Shown piece by piece: positions 49,013-63,300 of a DNA stretch of 64,000 nucleotides; within the stretch, counting starts at the first letter, position 1; the number at the start of each line of letters is the position of its first letter. Both the position numbers and the translations under genes were made by a program. The notes beneath the pieces are model-generated. The model was not told the DNA's origin. It made no database searches and saw only the letters and a program-made list of their open reading frames with translations. The stretch comes from Sciurus carolinensis (lineage: Eukaryota > Chordata > Mammalia > Rodentia > Sciuridae): the NCBI RefSeq assembly GCF_902686445.1, contig NW_025920104.1, positions 4,526,001-4,590,000 on the forward strand, read 5' to 3'.

Positions 49013-50708
49013 TTAAATACTTAAAAAAACACTAAAATACAGTATTGTTAGCTTCAACTGAGAAGGGCTGCCTGATTTAGAGCTCCCAGGCATACAGTTT
49101 CCTGACAATCTCTGTTCACTTACGGCCAGTATGAACAAAATGCCTGATGGGAACTTAAAAGAACAACAGGGTACCACCACATAAGGAAACTCTTGGCAGT
49201 ATTCACAAGACTCACACTTCCACAATCAATAAAGGAATACCACAACCTAACCCTGAGTCTTCTCTATGTAGTGAGGAAGCACTGGTAGGTAGTCAAAGGC
49301 CTGTGGTGATCATCCTCCATCACATATAGGAGGAGAAATACATCTTCAGATTCAATCACTTAGTCACTGTGACATTCTTCATTGTCCAGGAATTCTTACA
49401 GGTTGGTAAAGCCCAGTCTCAAGAGTCCTTTACATCCAATTGCCAGTAATATTTTTCAGGGTTGAAATATTGTGTTCCCCATTAAGGAAAATAGTTAGAA
49501 ATATTATAATTCAAAGATGAGTCTGGATAGACATGCCCAACCATCAAGACTTCTCACCTCATCAAATATCCTGTGGTTATGATTGGTTATGGCATTTTTG
49601 AAGGAAATATATACAATGAAGAGAATATTGTAGTGAAAATGAATTTAAATTCCTGTGAGATGAGAAAGCTCTACCTGAGTCTCATTTGAGGGGGGGAGAG
49701 TAGTAGAAGGGTAATGCTGACTGGAATATATTTCACTCAAGGGTTTCCAGAATACCTGCAGAAGAAACAAGTGTCCAACTACAATTAAAACATTTCTAAT
49801 ATTTGGACATTGTAAAGAAAAGAAACTTTTTGGAGGTCTGCATTGCCATTAAGTTCAAAGAAATAATTACTTGCTGTGGTTCCTATTTAGGCATACCATG
49901 GAAATCGGTATGCTGCCCCATCATCCACCAATTGTATTTCTGATGCTCATGAAGTATTACTCAGTGCATTCAGTTATTGTGGTTGTCATGTATTTTAATA
50001 AATTAATGCATTTACTATATTACTTACAATATAATACACATCACAAATTCAATTACAAAGGCATTTTAAGGTAAATTTGTAAATGTTTTCATCACTAATT
50101 GCACTTAATTTCAAATGGGAACATCATGAACTAATTTATAATTCTGTCTGACTTATTGAACTGATTTTGTACCTACATCTTTCACTTATCTTTTCCTTAT
50201 TTAACCATGATGTCCAGATTATTAAATGTGAAAACAAATACCAGTTGACAGGTCATTATCTTTTGTGATATTAAGGCTTAATAAATGGAAATAATTTCCA
50301 GAGAATAGCATTATTGAAGGGCACTATACAGTGGTCCCATCAACAGGCTTATACTCCCCTTGGAAGCAGTTGAGCATGTCTATCAGTCCAATGATTGTCT
50401 CAGCAGAAAGTACTGACTTCACAGACTGAAGAATGTGCAGCTGCTCTGACTTGCTCCTGTAAGGAGGAAGATGACATGAATTCTCTGGTGCAAAAAATGT
50501 CATCACATTCTTTAAGGGACAAGATAAACATTCAACAGAAAACGCTTCATGAAACCATATTCTGGTCATAGTGTATCTCTACAATCATGAGGTGGGTCTG
50601 TTCCATTCTTAGGATTCTTTCTTACTTTATTTGCTGTGACCAAACCATTTCTTGGTGTTATCCATCTCTCTCATTTAGCTGAGAAGTCCAGTACTGTAAT
50701 TAGTCTCT
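49013..50708. other. Non-coding sequence left of the satellite array
   Basis: A minus-strand frame at 50324-50569 (81 codons) resembles no family I know. No transposon is recognised at the array border. Confidence 0.5.
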
Positions 50709-53700
50709 TCTGTGCAGCCCTTCCCCAGTGGCTCTTTATGCTCTTCATGCAACATGCCCATCACACAACCCAGAGAATTTTTGATAATGTAACCAAACCC
50801 TCCTGTGTGTCCCTACCCAGAGGCTCCTGGGATGTGTATGTCACAAGCTCATCAGGCACCCTGTGTATTCTAGCAATGTCACCAGTCTGTCAGTAAAGCC
50901 CTCACACATAGGTGCCTGGGTGTTGCATTAGACTCCCTGAGAATTCAGGGTAGTGCAGATCATCCTTTCATTGCAGCCCTTACCAAGAGGCTCCTGAGAG
51001 CCTCACGCCAAATCTCACCACACACCCCTGAAGATTCTGGATAGTGTAACGCATTGCCCTGTATGGCTGAAACCCAGGAGCTTCTGGTAGTTATAGGCCA
51101 CATGCTCATAATGCAAACAGGATTCTGGTTAGTGCACCACATCCTTCCTGTTAGGAACTCACAAAGAAGCACCCAGGAGCTGCAGGGCCCCCTGAGGATT
51201 CTGGGTAGTGCTGACTATTATTCCTTTACAGGCCCCACCCAGAGGTTCCTGGCTTCTGAAGTTTGAAAGCTTATCACCCACCCTGAGGTCTCAGAGCACT
51301 AGCCCATCCTTCCTGTGAGGTCCTCACCCAAAGTCTCGGGGAAATACATGCCATGTGCTCTGTGACCCTCATGCTGAGGCTCCAGGGAGCAGCAGGCAAC
51401 TTGCTCAAAAGGCACTGGTAAGATTCTTGTAGCAGTCCACAATTCATTTGTAGCCACACCTGAGGATTCTGGGTAGCATAACCCATACTTCCCAGCCAGT
51501 CTTCCCAGAGTCTACAGGGTAATGCAGGCCACATGCTCACAATGCACACTTGTTTCTGGGTAGTGTAACCCATACTTCTTTTGTCCCCTCACCCACAGGC
51601 TCCCAGTAGCTACAGCCCACATATTCACCAGACACCCATAATATTATGGATAGTGCATCCAATTCTCCCTTTCCATCACTCACCCAGTGGGTCATAAGAC
51701 TGCAGATCACAAGCACATCCTACACTCTTGTAACCTATCACTCCTGTGGGAACCTCACTCTGATTTTCCTTGGAACTGTAGGTCACAGGCTAAATCAGGT
51801 ACCCAGTGAGCTTTGGGTTGTCTATCCCATATTTCAAAGTGCAGCCTTTACACACATGTTCCTGGGAACTGTAGGCCACATGCTCATAAGGCACCCTTAG
51901 GATTCTGGGTACTGCAATCCATTTCTCCTTTGTAACCTCCAACTAATAACTTCTGGGAACTGCAAGCCCATATGCTTACCATACATACCTGAGAATTCTA
52001 GGCAGTATAACCCATCATTCTTTTGTGGAAAGCACCCAGAAGATCAGGGAATTGCAAGCCACATGATGATTCTTCGTATTTCAACCCATCCTTCCTGTGC
52101 AACTCACACACAGTTCCCTGGGAGCTGCTTGGCACATGATTACCACATGTACATGAGGATTCTAGCAGTGTAGCACATCCATTCTGCAGTCATCACCCAG
52201 GAGCTCCCAGGGGCTGCATGCCACATGCCCACCAGAAACCCTTGTGAATTCTCAGTTTTGCATCTTATCCTTCCTTGGAAGCCCTCACCCAGGACCTCCT
52301 GGGAACTACAGGGCACATGCTCACCAGGCACGCTTTGGAATCCTTTCACACAAGTTCCTGGAACCTGCACACCACATGCTCACCACATGCCCCTGAGAAT
52401 TGTGGGTAGTGTAACCATCCCTTCTTGCACCCCTCACTCAGAGATTCCAGGCAGCTATGGTTCCCATGCCCACCACACCACCCTGAGGTTTTGGATAATG
52501 TAACTGAATAATTTTGGGGGGCCCTCATGCAGAGACTCCAGAGAGCTGCAGGCCACACGCTCACCAAGCACAATGAGAATTCGGGTAATGTAGCCAATCC
52601 TTCCAGTGACCCTCTCAATCAGAGGCTCCCACTAGCTACAGGCCATATTATTATGAGGCACCTGGGTTTTATGGGTAGTTTACTCAATTCTTCTTTTGTA
52701 GGAATCACCCAGATGCTCCTAGTAGCTCTTTGCCAAATGCACACCCCGCACACCTGAGAATTCTGGATAGTGTAACCTATTCCTCCTGTCCAGATCACAC
52801 TCTGAGGCTACTGGGATCTGTAATCAAAGAGTAATGAGGTACGCTGTGGATTTTTGACAGTGTAATCTACATTTCCTGCACAGTGCTCACACACTCACAC
52901 ACTTACTCCTGGGAGCTGTAGGTCATGTGTCCATAAAGTGCCAGATGATCGTGAGTATTGCAGCCCATACTTCCTGTGCAGCCCTCACCCATTGATTCCC
53001 AGGAACTGTATGTCTCATGCTCAGGACATTACCCTAAGGAATATATCAGTGTAAACCATCCCTCCCATATGACCCTCTTGCATAGTGTCCTAGAAGCTGC
53101 ATGCTGTATGCACAACACACAACCATGAGGATTCTAAGTAAAGCAAACCAATCTTCCAGTACAGTCCTTGCCCATAGGCTTTGGGGAGCTATATGACACA
53201 TGCCCACCACCCAACACTAAGTATTCTGAGTAGTGTAACCTATTTTTCCTTTGAGACATTTACCAGAGGTTCCTGGGGGCAGCAAACTACAAGCTCACAA
53301 GGCCCCCTGGGATTCTGGGCAACAAAACCCAGGCTACCTGTGCAGTACAAACAAACACACAGGTTCCTGGGAGCTTATGGCCACATGCTCATGTGACACC
53401 CTAAGGATTCTGGATAGTGAAGCCCAGTCTTCTTTTGCAGCCCTTACCCATAGGCTCATGAGAGCTGTTGGCAACACGCTATCCATGCACCCTTGGAATT
53501 CTTGGTAGCTCAACCTATCTCTCTTGTGCTCTCCTAACACAGAGGCTCCTGGGAATGACTGGTCACATGCTTATAAGGCACCTGAGGTTTCTGGGTAGTA
53601 CAGCACATCTTTCCTATGTAGTCCTCACCCATATGCTATTGTGAACTAAATGCCTTATGCTCACCATATACACCTGAGGATTCTAGCTGTGTAATCAAAA

Positions 53701-54785
53701 CTACATGTGCAGTCCTGACCCAGAGTCTCCTAGGAACTTCATGCAACAGGTTCACAACACACACTGTATTCAGGTTCACAACACACACTGGTTCCTGGGA
53801 GTTGCAGGCCACATGCTTTCCATATACCCCTATGGATCCTGTGTAATATAACCCATCCCTCCTGTGTGACCCTCACCCATAGTATCTGGGATCTTCAGTC
53901 TACATGTTCACCATCCACCTCTGAGAATTCTGGGTAGTACAGCTCATCCTTCCTGTACAGCCCTTACTCAGAGTTTCCATGGAACTTCAGGCCACATGCT
54001 CACTACACACTCCTCAGGATTCTGGGTAGTACAGTCCAACCTTGTGCTCCCCTCAGAATGAGGCTCCTGACAACTACTGGCTACATGCTTACCCCTGACC
54101 TGAATATTCTGGATAGTGCAGCCCATTCTACTTTTGTGGCCACATACATAGTCTTCAGGGAGTTGCATGTCACCTGCTCATAAGGCACCTCTGAGAATTG
54201 TGGATAGTGTAACAAATTCTTCCCAGGCAGCCATCTTCCAGAGGCTCTGAGGAAGTGCCTGCTACATTTTCACCTCTTATCCATCAGGATTCTACCAGTG
54301 TAATCCATTTATCCTGTATGGCACCCAAACAGAGTATTTCAGGAGTTTCATGCCCCATGTGCTCCACAAACCCCTGAGGATTATGAGTAGTGTAATCCAT
54401 CACAACTTTACAGCCTCACACAGAAGATCCTGGGAGTTTCAGATCACATACTCAACAAACATCCTGTGGATTCTGGTAGTGCAGTCTATCCTTTCTGTTC
54501 AGGGCTCACAAGATGATACTTGGAGCTTCATCCACATACTCATTAAGCACAGTGATGATTCTGGGTACCACAGCCCATCCTTCCTTGGTGGTCTTCACCC
54601 AGGATATCCAAGGAGCTGCATATCACATGACCATCACAAAACCCTGAGGATTATGTCTAATGCAATCCATCCCTCCTTTGTGGTCCTCACCTAGATGCTC
54701 CTGGATGCTGCTGGCCACAAGCTCTCATGTACATTGTGGATTCTTGGTTGTGTAGTCAGTCCTTCCTGTGCACACCTAACACACA
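50709..54785 (+). repeat. Tandem satellite family A (~91-bp unit)
   Basis: Units share the order CTTCCTGTGCAGCCCTCACC, then AGAGGCTCCTGGGAGCTGC, then GGCCACATGCTCACCA, then GAGGATTCTGGGTAGTGTAA. The GATTCTGG landmark falls at 51033, 51121 and 51197, and comparable spacing (76-91 bp) continues across the block, so some units are truncated. Units are diverged from each other. A unit length of about 91 is not a multiple of three and the frames are broken. I see no transposon or gene in the block. Confidence 0.92.
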
Positions 54786-57700
54786 TCTTCCCTGAACCCC
54801 AGAAGATATCTACTCTTCCCTCACAATGACTGTGTGTTTTAGTAGGTCAGTCTTTTCTACAACCCAGTACGTTTCCACAGGCCCCTCACACAGCTTGCTT
54901 GCTCAACTTGGTCAATCCTGCCAGCCTTCCGGAAGGAATCTGCACCCCAATCACAGTGCCAGCATGTTCACTGTGGATCAGTCTTCCCAGCACCTAAGTA
55001 TGTTTTGGCACATCCTTCACACTGCCTGGTTGCTCATGTGGATCAACCTCCCTGCAATTCAGGCTATTGCCACTGGCCCCTAAAACTGCCTCCTTGCTCA
55101 CCTGGGTCAGTCTTTTCTGCATGCTAAAATGAATCCAAACAATCCTCACACTGCCTGCTTGATCCCTGTGGGTCATTCTTGCTGTATAACAGCACGTATC
55201 TCCACACCTGTCACAACGCCTGTGTGCTCACTGTGGGCCAATCTTCCATGCAACCCAGAAGGTGTATGCACACCCTTCATACTGCCTGCTTTTTCACTGT
55301 GGTTGAGTATTATATGCACCCCAGAAGATTCCCACAGGCCTTCTGCTAGAATGCTCATTATGGGTCAGCGTTCTCAATCCCCTCACACTGATTGTTTATC
55401 CAGCTCTGTCACTCTTCCCTGAACCACAGAAGGTTTCTGCAAGCTCCACAAATTACCTTATGGCTCAGCTGAGTAGTCTTCCCTACACCCCAGTAGGTTT
55501 CCAAAGACCACCCACACTGCCTGATCACTATGGCTCATACTTCCCTGTACCTCAGTATTTTTCCACATACTCCTCACTCTGCCTACTTGCACAGTTCAGT
55601 GAGTGTTCCATGCACCCCAGAAGAAATGTGCATGCCTCTCACACTGCCTGGTTTCTCACTGTAGTTCAATTTTCCCTGAAATGTCAGCAGCTTTCAACAC
55701 ATCCCTCACTGCATATTTGTACACTGTGCATGAGTCTTCAGAGCAACACAGCATTTTTCCACAAGCCCCTCCTAATGCCTGATTGCTCAGTTGGGTCAAT
55801 CTTCCCTGAACCACAGCATATTTCCACAGAATCCATATGCTGCCTGCTTGTTCACTGTGTCAGTCTTTCATGCATCTTAGTAGGATTTGACACATTCCCA
55901 ACACTGCCTGTTGCTCACTGTGGATCCATCTTCACACCTCATTAGGTGTGGGCAAGTCAGTCACACCACCAACTTGCTTACATGGGTCAGTCTTCCCTGC
56001 ACACCCCTGTCTTTCAAAGGCCCCTCACACTGCCTGCTGGCTCACTGTGGTTCAATCTTCCCTGCACACATGCAGGTTAGCATGAACTCTTCACACTGCC
56101 TGCTTGCTCATTGTGGGTTATTCTTTGTATCCCAACTGATTTCCACAAGGCAAATCACACTTCACTTTGCTGAGCTGGGTTAGTCTTTCCTGCACCTCAG
56201 TCTTTCCTGCATTTCACCACACCCCTAAATATTCCTGTTTCCTAACTGTGCTCCATCTTCACTGCACCCCAGAAGATGTACACAAGCCCCTTAAACTGCC
56301 TATTTACCCACTGTGGGTCAATCTTCCTGCACTCTGGCATATGTCAACAGCCCCATCACAATGTGTGCTTGCACAGCTGTATCAGTCATCCCTGCATTCC
56401 AGCAGATTTTCCCATGCCCCTCAAAATGCCTCCTCAATCACTGTGCAGTAGTGTTCCCTGTAGTTCAACAAGATTCCAAAGCAGCATAAACAACCTGCTT
56501 GTTCAACTGGGTCAGTCTTCCCTAAGCCCCAGCAGATTTCACTTGCCCCTCACACTGATTACTTGCTTAGATGGGTCATCCTAGAATGAATCTACATCCA
56601 GCTTCCCTCTTCCTATATCCTCAATGTGGGTCATTCTTCCAAGAACCTCAATATATTTTAGCACATCCCTCACACTGCCATTCTGCTCACTCTGGGTCAC
56701 TCTTCCCTGCATCCCAGCAAGATTCAACAGGCCCCTCACTGTCTACTTGCTCACTTGGGTCATTCATCCCTTGACACCAGGAAAAGTCTGTGTACCACTC
56801 ACTGCCTGCTTTCTCACTGTGGTTCAATCTTCCCTGTACCTGCTGTTTGCCACCAGTCCCTAAAAACTGCATGCATGGTCACCTGGGTTGGTCTTCCCTA
56901 CACTCAAAAAGGTGTACAAACAACTCGTCCACTGCCATCCTGTCTTCTCTGTACCACAGTTGTCTGGAATCACCTCACATTGCAAGAAAGTACACCTGTG
57001 TCAGTCTGGCCTGCACCCCAGTAGTTTGTCTCGAGCTTCACACACAGCCTGTTGGCTCAGCTTAATCTATCTTCCCTGTACCCCTGTAGTTTTCCACAGG
57101 CCTCTCACACTGCTACGCATGATCACTGAGGGTCAGTTTTCCCTGTGCCCTAGAAGGTTTCTACAGGCTCCTCAAACCGCCTGTTTCTCAGTTGTCTGTC
57201 TTCCCTGAAACTGAAAATATGTTCCCACACCACTCACACTGCCTGTATGCTCACACTGCCTGCAATCTCACTGTGGGTCATTCTTCCCTGCACCCAAGGA
57301 GCTTTTCCACAGTCCCCTTTCACTGCGTGCTTGCTCAGCTGAGTTAGTTTTACTGCACTTGTGCATGTTTCCCATGCCCATCAAATTGCACATTTGCACA
57401 CTGTGGGCGACTCTTCTTTGAAATGAAGGAGGTTTCCTCAGGCCATCCCACTTCCTCACTTGAGTCAGTATTCCATACACCCCCAACACATTTCCACAGA
57501 CCATCACACTACCTGCTTGCTCACAGAAGATCAGTCTTCCCAGTACTGCAGCAGGAGTCTGCATACCCACTCACTTCTTGGTTGCTCACTCTGGGTATAC
57601 CTTTCCATTATGTCAACTGGTTTCCACAACTTTTACACTGACTGCTCACTGGGGTCAGCCTTCCTTGCATCCAAAAGGTGGATTTGCATGCCCAACATAT

Positions 57701-58114
57701 TGCATTTTTCAGCTGAGTCACTCTTCCCTGCACACAAGCAGATTGCCACAGGACCACATGCTGCCTGCTTGCTCACTGTGGGTCAGTCTTCCATGCACCC
57801 CAGCAGGTGTACACAAGGCTCTCATGCTGCCTGCTTGCTCATTGTTGGTCAGTCATCCCTGCACCACAGCAGGTATATGCAGGCCTCTCATGCTGCATGA
57901 CTCCTCACACTTGGTCAGTCCTCTGGGCACTCCAGCAGGTGTACATAGGCCCTCTTACTGCCTGACTACTCACTGTGGGTCAGTATTCCCTGTATCCCAG
58001 CAGGTATAAACAGGCTCCTGATGCTTCCTACTTGCTCACTCTGTGTCAGTCTTCCTTGTACCCCAGCACATATACACAGGCCTCTCACACTGCCTGAATA
58101 TTCACTGTGGGTTG
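54786..58114 (+). repeat. Tandem satellite family B (~66-bp unit), left block
   Basis: Units contain GTCAGTCTTCCCTG, then CACCCCAGCAGG, then TTTCCACAGG or GTGTACACAGG, then CCCCTCACACTGCCTG. Up to about 57.7 kb most units are the TTTCCACAGG / AGCTGGGTCAG subtype and quite diverged. From there the GTGTACACAGG / CACTGTGGGTCAG subtype takes over. At 66 bp the unit is 22 codons, and it has no stop in any of the three plus frames, which explains the many open frames seen here. Confidence 0.92.
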
Positions 58115-58172
58115 GTGGGCTTATGTTCATATACTTGGTTGTAGAGATAACTGACCCACAGTGAGTATTCAG
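58094..58172. repeat. Inverted repeat at the array inversion junction
   Basis: CTGAATATTCACTGTGGGT (58094-58112) pairs with ACCCACAGTGAGTATTCAG (58154-58172) at 18 of 19 positions, around a 41-bp loop. It is formed by two oppositely oriented family-B units meeting near 58115. Confidence 0.88.
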
Positions 58173-60363
58173 ACTATGTAGGGGCCTTTGTACACCTGCT
58201 GGGGTGCAGGGAAGATGAACAACAGTGAATAGTCAGGGAGCAAGTGGGAAATTTGTACACCTGCTATGGTGCAGGGAAGACTGACCCACAGTGAGTAGTC
58301 AGGCAGCAGGAGAGGCCTATGTGCAGCTGCTATGGTGTAGGGAAGATTGACCCACAATGAGTAATCAGGCAGTCTGAGGGACATGTGTACACTTGTTGCG
58401 ATGCAGGGAAGACTGACCCACAGTGAGTACTCTAGCAGTGTGAAGGGCCTATGTACCCCGGCTTACCCAGAATGAGTAGTGAGACAGTGTGAGGGGCCTG
58501 TGTATATGTGTTGGGGTGCAAGGAAGACTGACCCAGAGGTGAGTAAGGAGGAAGTATCAGGGGCCTGTGTATACCTGCTGGGGTGCAGGGAAGACTGACA
58601 CACAGTGAGTAGTCAGGCAGGAAGAGGGGCTTGTGTACCCCTGCTGGGTTTCCTGAAAGACATACCCACAGTGAGTAGTCAGTCAGTGTGAGGGACCTGT
58701 GTACACCTGCTGGAGCCCAAAAAAGACTGACCAACCACGTGTGGACAGTCATTGTGTTGGGGCTGTGTATACATTTTGGGGCTCAGGGAAGACTGAACCA
58801 CAGTGAGTAGACAGAAAGTGTGAAGGGCATGTGTACTCCTGCTGGGGAGCAGGGAATACTGACTCACAGTGAGTATTCAGGCAATGTGAAGGGACTGTGT
58901 ATACTTTCTGGTGTGTAAAGAAGACAGACCCACAGAAAGTAGTCAGTCAGTGTGAGGGACCTGTATACATCTGCAGGAGGGAAGGGAAGACTGACCACAG
59001 TGTGAAGAGTCAAGCAGCATCAGAGACCTGTTTGCACCTGCTAGGGTGCAGAAAAAACTGACCCACAGTGAGTAGTGAGGCACTGTGTGGGGCCCATATA
59101 CATCAGCTGGGGTTCAGGGAAGAATGACCCACAGTGAGTGTCAGGAAGTGTGAGGAGTCTGAGCACACCTTCTGGGGTCCAGGGAAGGTTGACCCACAGT
59201 GATGAGATTGGCAGTGTGAAGGGCCTTTGTACACCTTGCTGGGGTGCAGGGAAAATTAACCCACATTGAAGTCAGGCAGCAAACGGGGTCTGTGTACACA
59301 CACTGGGGTGCAGGGAAGACAGACCCAAGTGAGTAATCAGGCAATGTGAGGGGCCTGTGTACATCTGCTGGGGTGCAAAGAAAACAACCAAAGTAAGCAA
59401 GTAGGCAGTGTGATGGTCCTGTGAACACCTGCTGGGGTACAGTGAACACAGACCCACAGGGAGTAGTGAAGCAGAATGAGGATCCTGTGTTTACCTTCTC
59501 GTGCGCAGGGAAGTCTGACCCAGAGTTAGGAGTTGGGCAGTGTGAGGGCCCTGTGTATACATTTTGGGTTACAGGAAAGACTAACCCACAGTAAGTCACC
59601 AGGCAGCAAGAGGGTCCTGTGTACACCTGCTAGGGTGCACGGAAGATAGAACCACTGTGTGTAGTCAGGCAGCAAAAGGGGCCTGTGTACACCTGCTAGG
59701 GTACAGGGATACTGATGCAAAGTAAGTAGTCAGGCAGTATGGGCAGCCTGTATACACCTGTTGTGATGCAGGGAAGATTGACCCACCGTGACTACTCTGT
59801 CAGTGTGAGGGGCCAGTGTACACCTGCTAGGGTGCAGGGAAGACTCACCAAGAGTAAGTAGTGAAGCAGTGTGGGGGGCCTGTGTATATGTGCTGGGGTG
59901 CAAGGAAGACTGACTCAGAGTGAGCAAGAAGGAAGTATGAGAGGCCTGTGTACACCTGTTGGGGTGCAGGGAAGACTGACCTACAGTGAGTAGTCAGGGA
60001 GTGTGAGGGGACTGTGTACACTTGCTGGGGTGCAGAGAAGACTAATGCATAGTGATTAGTCAGGGAGCAAGAGGGGTCTGTATACACTTGCTGGGGTGCA
60101 GGGAAGATTGACCCTCAGTGAGTAGTCGGGCAGTGTGATGGACCTGTGTATTCATGCTAGGGTTCATGAAACACTAATGCACAGAGAGAAGTCAGCGGAT
60201 GTGAGGGGCCTGGGTACACCTGCTGGGGTGTAGGGAAGACTGACCCACAGTGAGCAAGCAGGCAGTGTGAAGGGCGTATGTACACCTGTGGGTGTATAGT
60301 GAAGACTGGTCCACAAGGAGTAGTGAGGCAGAATGAGGGTCCTCTGTATACATTCTTGTGTGC
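58115..60363 (-). repeat. Tandem satellite family B, inverted block
   Basis: Every unit reads in reverse: 'GACTGACCCACAGTGAGTAG', 'CAGGCAGTGTGAGGGGCC', 'TGTGTACACCTGCTGGGGTG'. Neighbouring landmarks are 65-67 bp apart (for example CCCACA at 58285, 58352 and 58417). Units belong to the GTGTACACAGG subtype and look more uniform than the left block. Orientation flips back near 60363. Confidence 0.93.
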
Positions 60364-63300
60364 CTTGCTGACTTACTCCTCACTGTGTCAGTCTTCCTGG
60401 CACCCCAGCAGGCACACACATGCACTGATTGCTGCCTGAGTACTCACTGTGAGTCAGTCTTCCCTAAACCCCAGCCAGTATATGCAAGGCCCTCACAATG
60501 TGTGTCAACAAACTCTCTAACAGTCTTCCACATACCCTTGCAGGTGTACACAGGCATCTCACACTGCCTGAACTCACTGTGGGTCAGTATTCTCTGCACC
60601 CCAGGAAGGGTATACATGCCTGAGACACTGCCTGACTACTCACTGTGGGTCAGACTTTTCTGCACCCAAGAAGGTATACACAGGCCCCACTTGCTCCCTC
60701 ACTACTCACTGTGGGTCAGTCTTCCCTGCACAGGAGATGTACATCACCCCCTTATGCTGCCTGACTACTCACTGTGGGTCAGTCTTCCCTCAAGCTCTTC
60801 ACAATGCCTCACTACTCACTTTGAGTTAGTCCTCTGCACAACCTGGCAGGTGTACACAGGCCCCTCTTGCTTTCTGACTACTCACTGTCATCAGCCTTCT
60901 ATGCACACCAGCATGTATAAACTGCCTGAAGACTCTGTGGGTGTCATTTTCCTTTACCCCTGAAGTTGTACACATGTCCCTCACACTGCCTAAATACTCA
61001 CTGTTGGTAAGTCTTTTCTGCACCCAAGCAGGTATACCCAGGCCTCTCATGTTTCCTGCTTACTCACTGTGGTTCAGCCTCTCCAGCATCCCAGGAGGTG
61101 GGCAAAGACCCTCACACTGCCTAACCACTCACTCTGGGTCAGCCTTCCCTATACTGTAGCACATATACATAGTGCCCTCACAGTTCCTCATAGTGCCCTC
61201 ACTGAGGGCCAGTCTACTGTGTACCCCAGCAGATGTAAACAGACCCCTCCCATTGCATGAGTCAGTCTTTCCAGCACCCCAGCATGTGTATACAGGCCCC
61301 TCATTCTGAGGGGCTACACAACCTGGGTCAGTCTTCCCTGCACCCCAGCTCTTGTACCCAGGCCCTTCACACTGCCTGACTACTCACTGTGGGTCAGTCT
61401 TCCTTGCACACCAGCAGAAATTTTAGGCCCCAGCACTGCTTGACTAATCAATGTGGTCAATCTTTCCTGTACCCCAGCAAGTATACACAGGCCCAAGCTT
61501 TCCACTTGCTATCTGTGGGTCAGAGTTTCCTGAAGATTAGCAAGTGTACACAGGCCCTCAACACTGCCTGACTACTCTCTGTGGGTCAGTCTTCCATGCA
61601 AAACAGCAGGTATACACAGGCCCCTTACACAGCATGACTACTCACTGCAGGTATGTCTTTCAGGAAACCCAGCAGGTATACAAAAGCACCTTTTGCTGAC
61701 TGAATACTCACTGTGTGTCACTGAGTGCAGTGTTCCCTGTACCCCAGCATGTATACACAGGCTATTCACACTGCCTGATTACTCATTGTGAGTCAGTCTT
61801 CCCTCCATCTCAGCAGGTATACACAGGCTCCTCACACTGCTTGACTACTCACTATGGGTCAATGTTCCAGGCAACCCAGCAGGTATACAAAATTGCCTCT
61901 TGCTGCCTGACTACTGATTGTTGGTCAGTCTTCCCTGAACCCCAGCAGTTATACACAGGCCTCTCATACTGCCTGAATATTCTCTGTGGGCTAGTCAACC
62001 CTGCACACAAGCAGGTATACACAGGCCCCGCATGCTGCCTAAATATTCACTGTGGTTGTCCATGGACCCTTAACACTGCCTGACTACTCACTTTGTGTCA
62101 GAAATCCCTGCACTCCAGAAGGTATATACAGGCCCCTCACACTGCTTGATTACCCACTGTGGGTCAATCTACCCTGTACCCCAATAGGTGTACACAAGCC
62201 CTTCAGACTGCCTGTCTACTCACTTTTGGTCAGACTTTCCTGCACCCCAGTGGGTACACAAACGCCCCTCACACCGCCTGACTACTCACTCTGAGTCAGT
62301 GTTCCATGGACACCAGGTGGTGTACAGAAGTCTACCATGCTGCCTGAACACTCATCATTGGTCATTGTTCCCTGCACCCCTGCAGGTGTACACAGGCCCA
62401 TCACATTTGACCAGTCTTTCTTCAACCCCAAAATGTGTCCACACACCCCTAACATCCAACTTACTCATGGGGTCAGTCTTCCATGTACCCCAGCAGGTTT
62501 CTTCAGGGCCCTCAGACTGCCTACTTGTTCAACTGTGTTAGACTTATCTGCACCCTAGCAAGTATCCACACACCACCCTGCCAGCTGCTCACATTGGGTC
62601 AGTCTTCCAATTCACCCAGCAGTTTTTCAAACTCCCACACAATCACTGCTTGCTCAGCCACTTCAGTCTTCCCTGGACCCCAGCAGGTGTTGGCACATGC
62701 CCCTCACTGCCGGCTTACTTACACTTGGTCTCCCTTTACTGCATCCCAGCAGGTATATACCAGTTCTTGACACTCTTAGCTTGCTCTAATTGGTCAGTTC
62801 TTCTCCAACACTTCCAGTTTTCTCACACTGCTAGATTGAAACTGTGGGTTCATCTTCAAAGCACTTCAGAAAGTTGCCACTGGATCCTAAAATTGCCTGC
62901 TTGCTCAGCTGGATCTGTCTTGCCTGTACCCCCAAAGGGGTCCACACACCATTCACACTGCAAGCTTTCTCCCTGGGGGTCAGTATTTCATGCCTCCTGC
63001 ATGTTTCCACAGAACTTAAATACTACCTGTTTATTCAGTTATGTCATTATTCCCTGCACCCCAGCAGGAATCTACACCCCTCTCAACTGCTTCTCAATGC
63101 TCACTCTGTATCAGTCTTTCCTTTGCCCCAATGGTTTCCACATACCCCTCACAGTGCCATCTTACCCATATGGGTCAGTCTTACCTGAACCCCAGCAGAA
63201 GCCAGCCTGCCCCTCACACTGCATTCTTGTTCAACTGGGTCAGACTTCCTTGCACACAAACAGGTTGCCACAGGTTTCAAACAATGCCTGCATGCTTACT

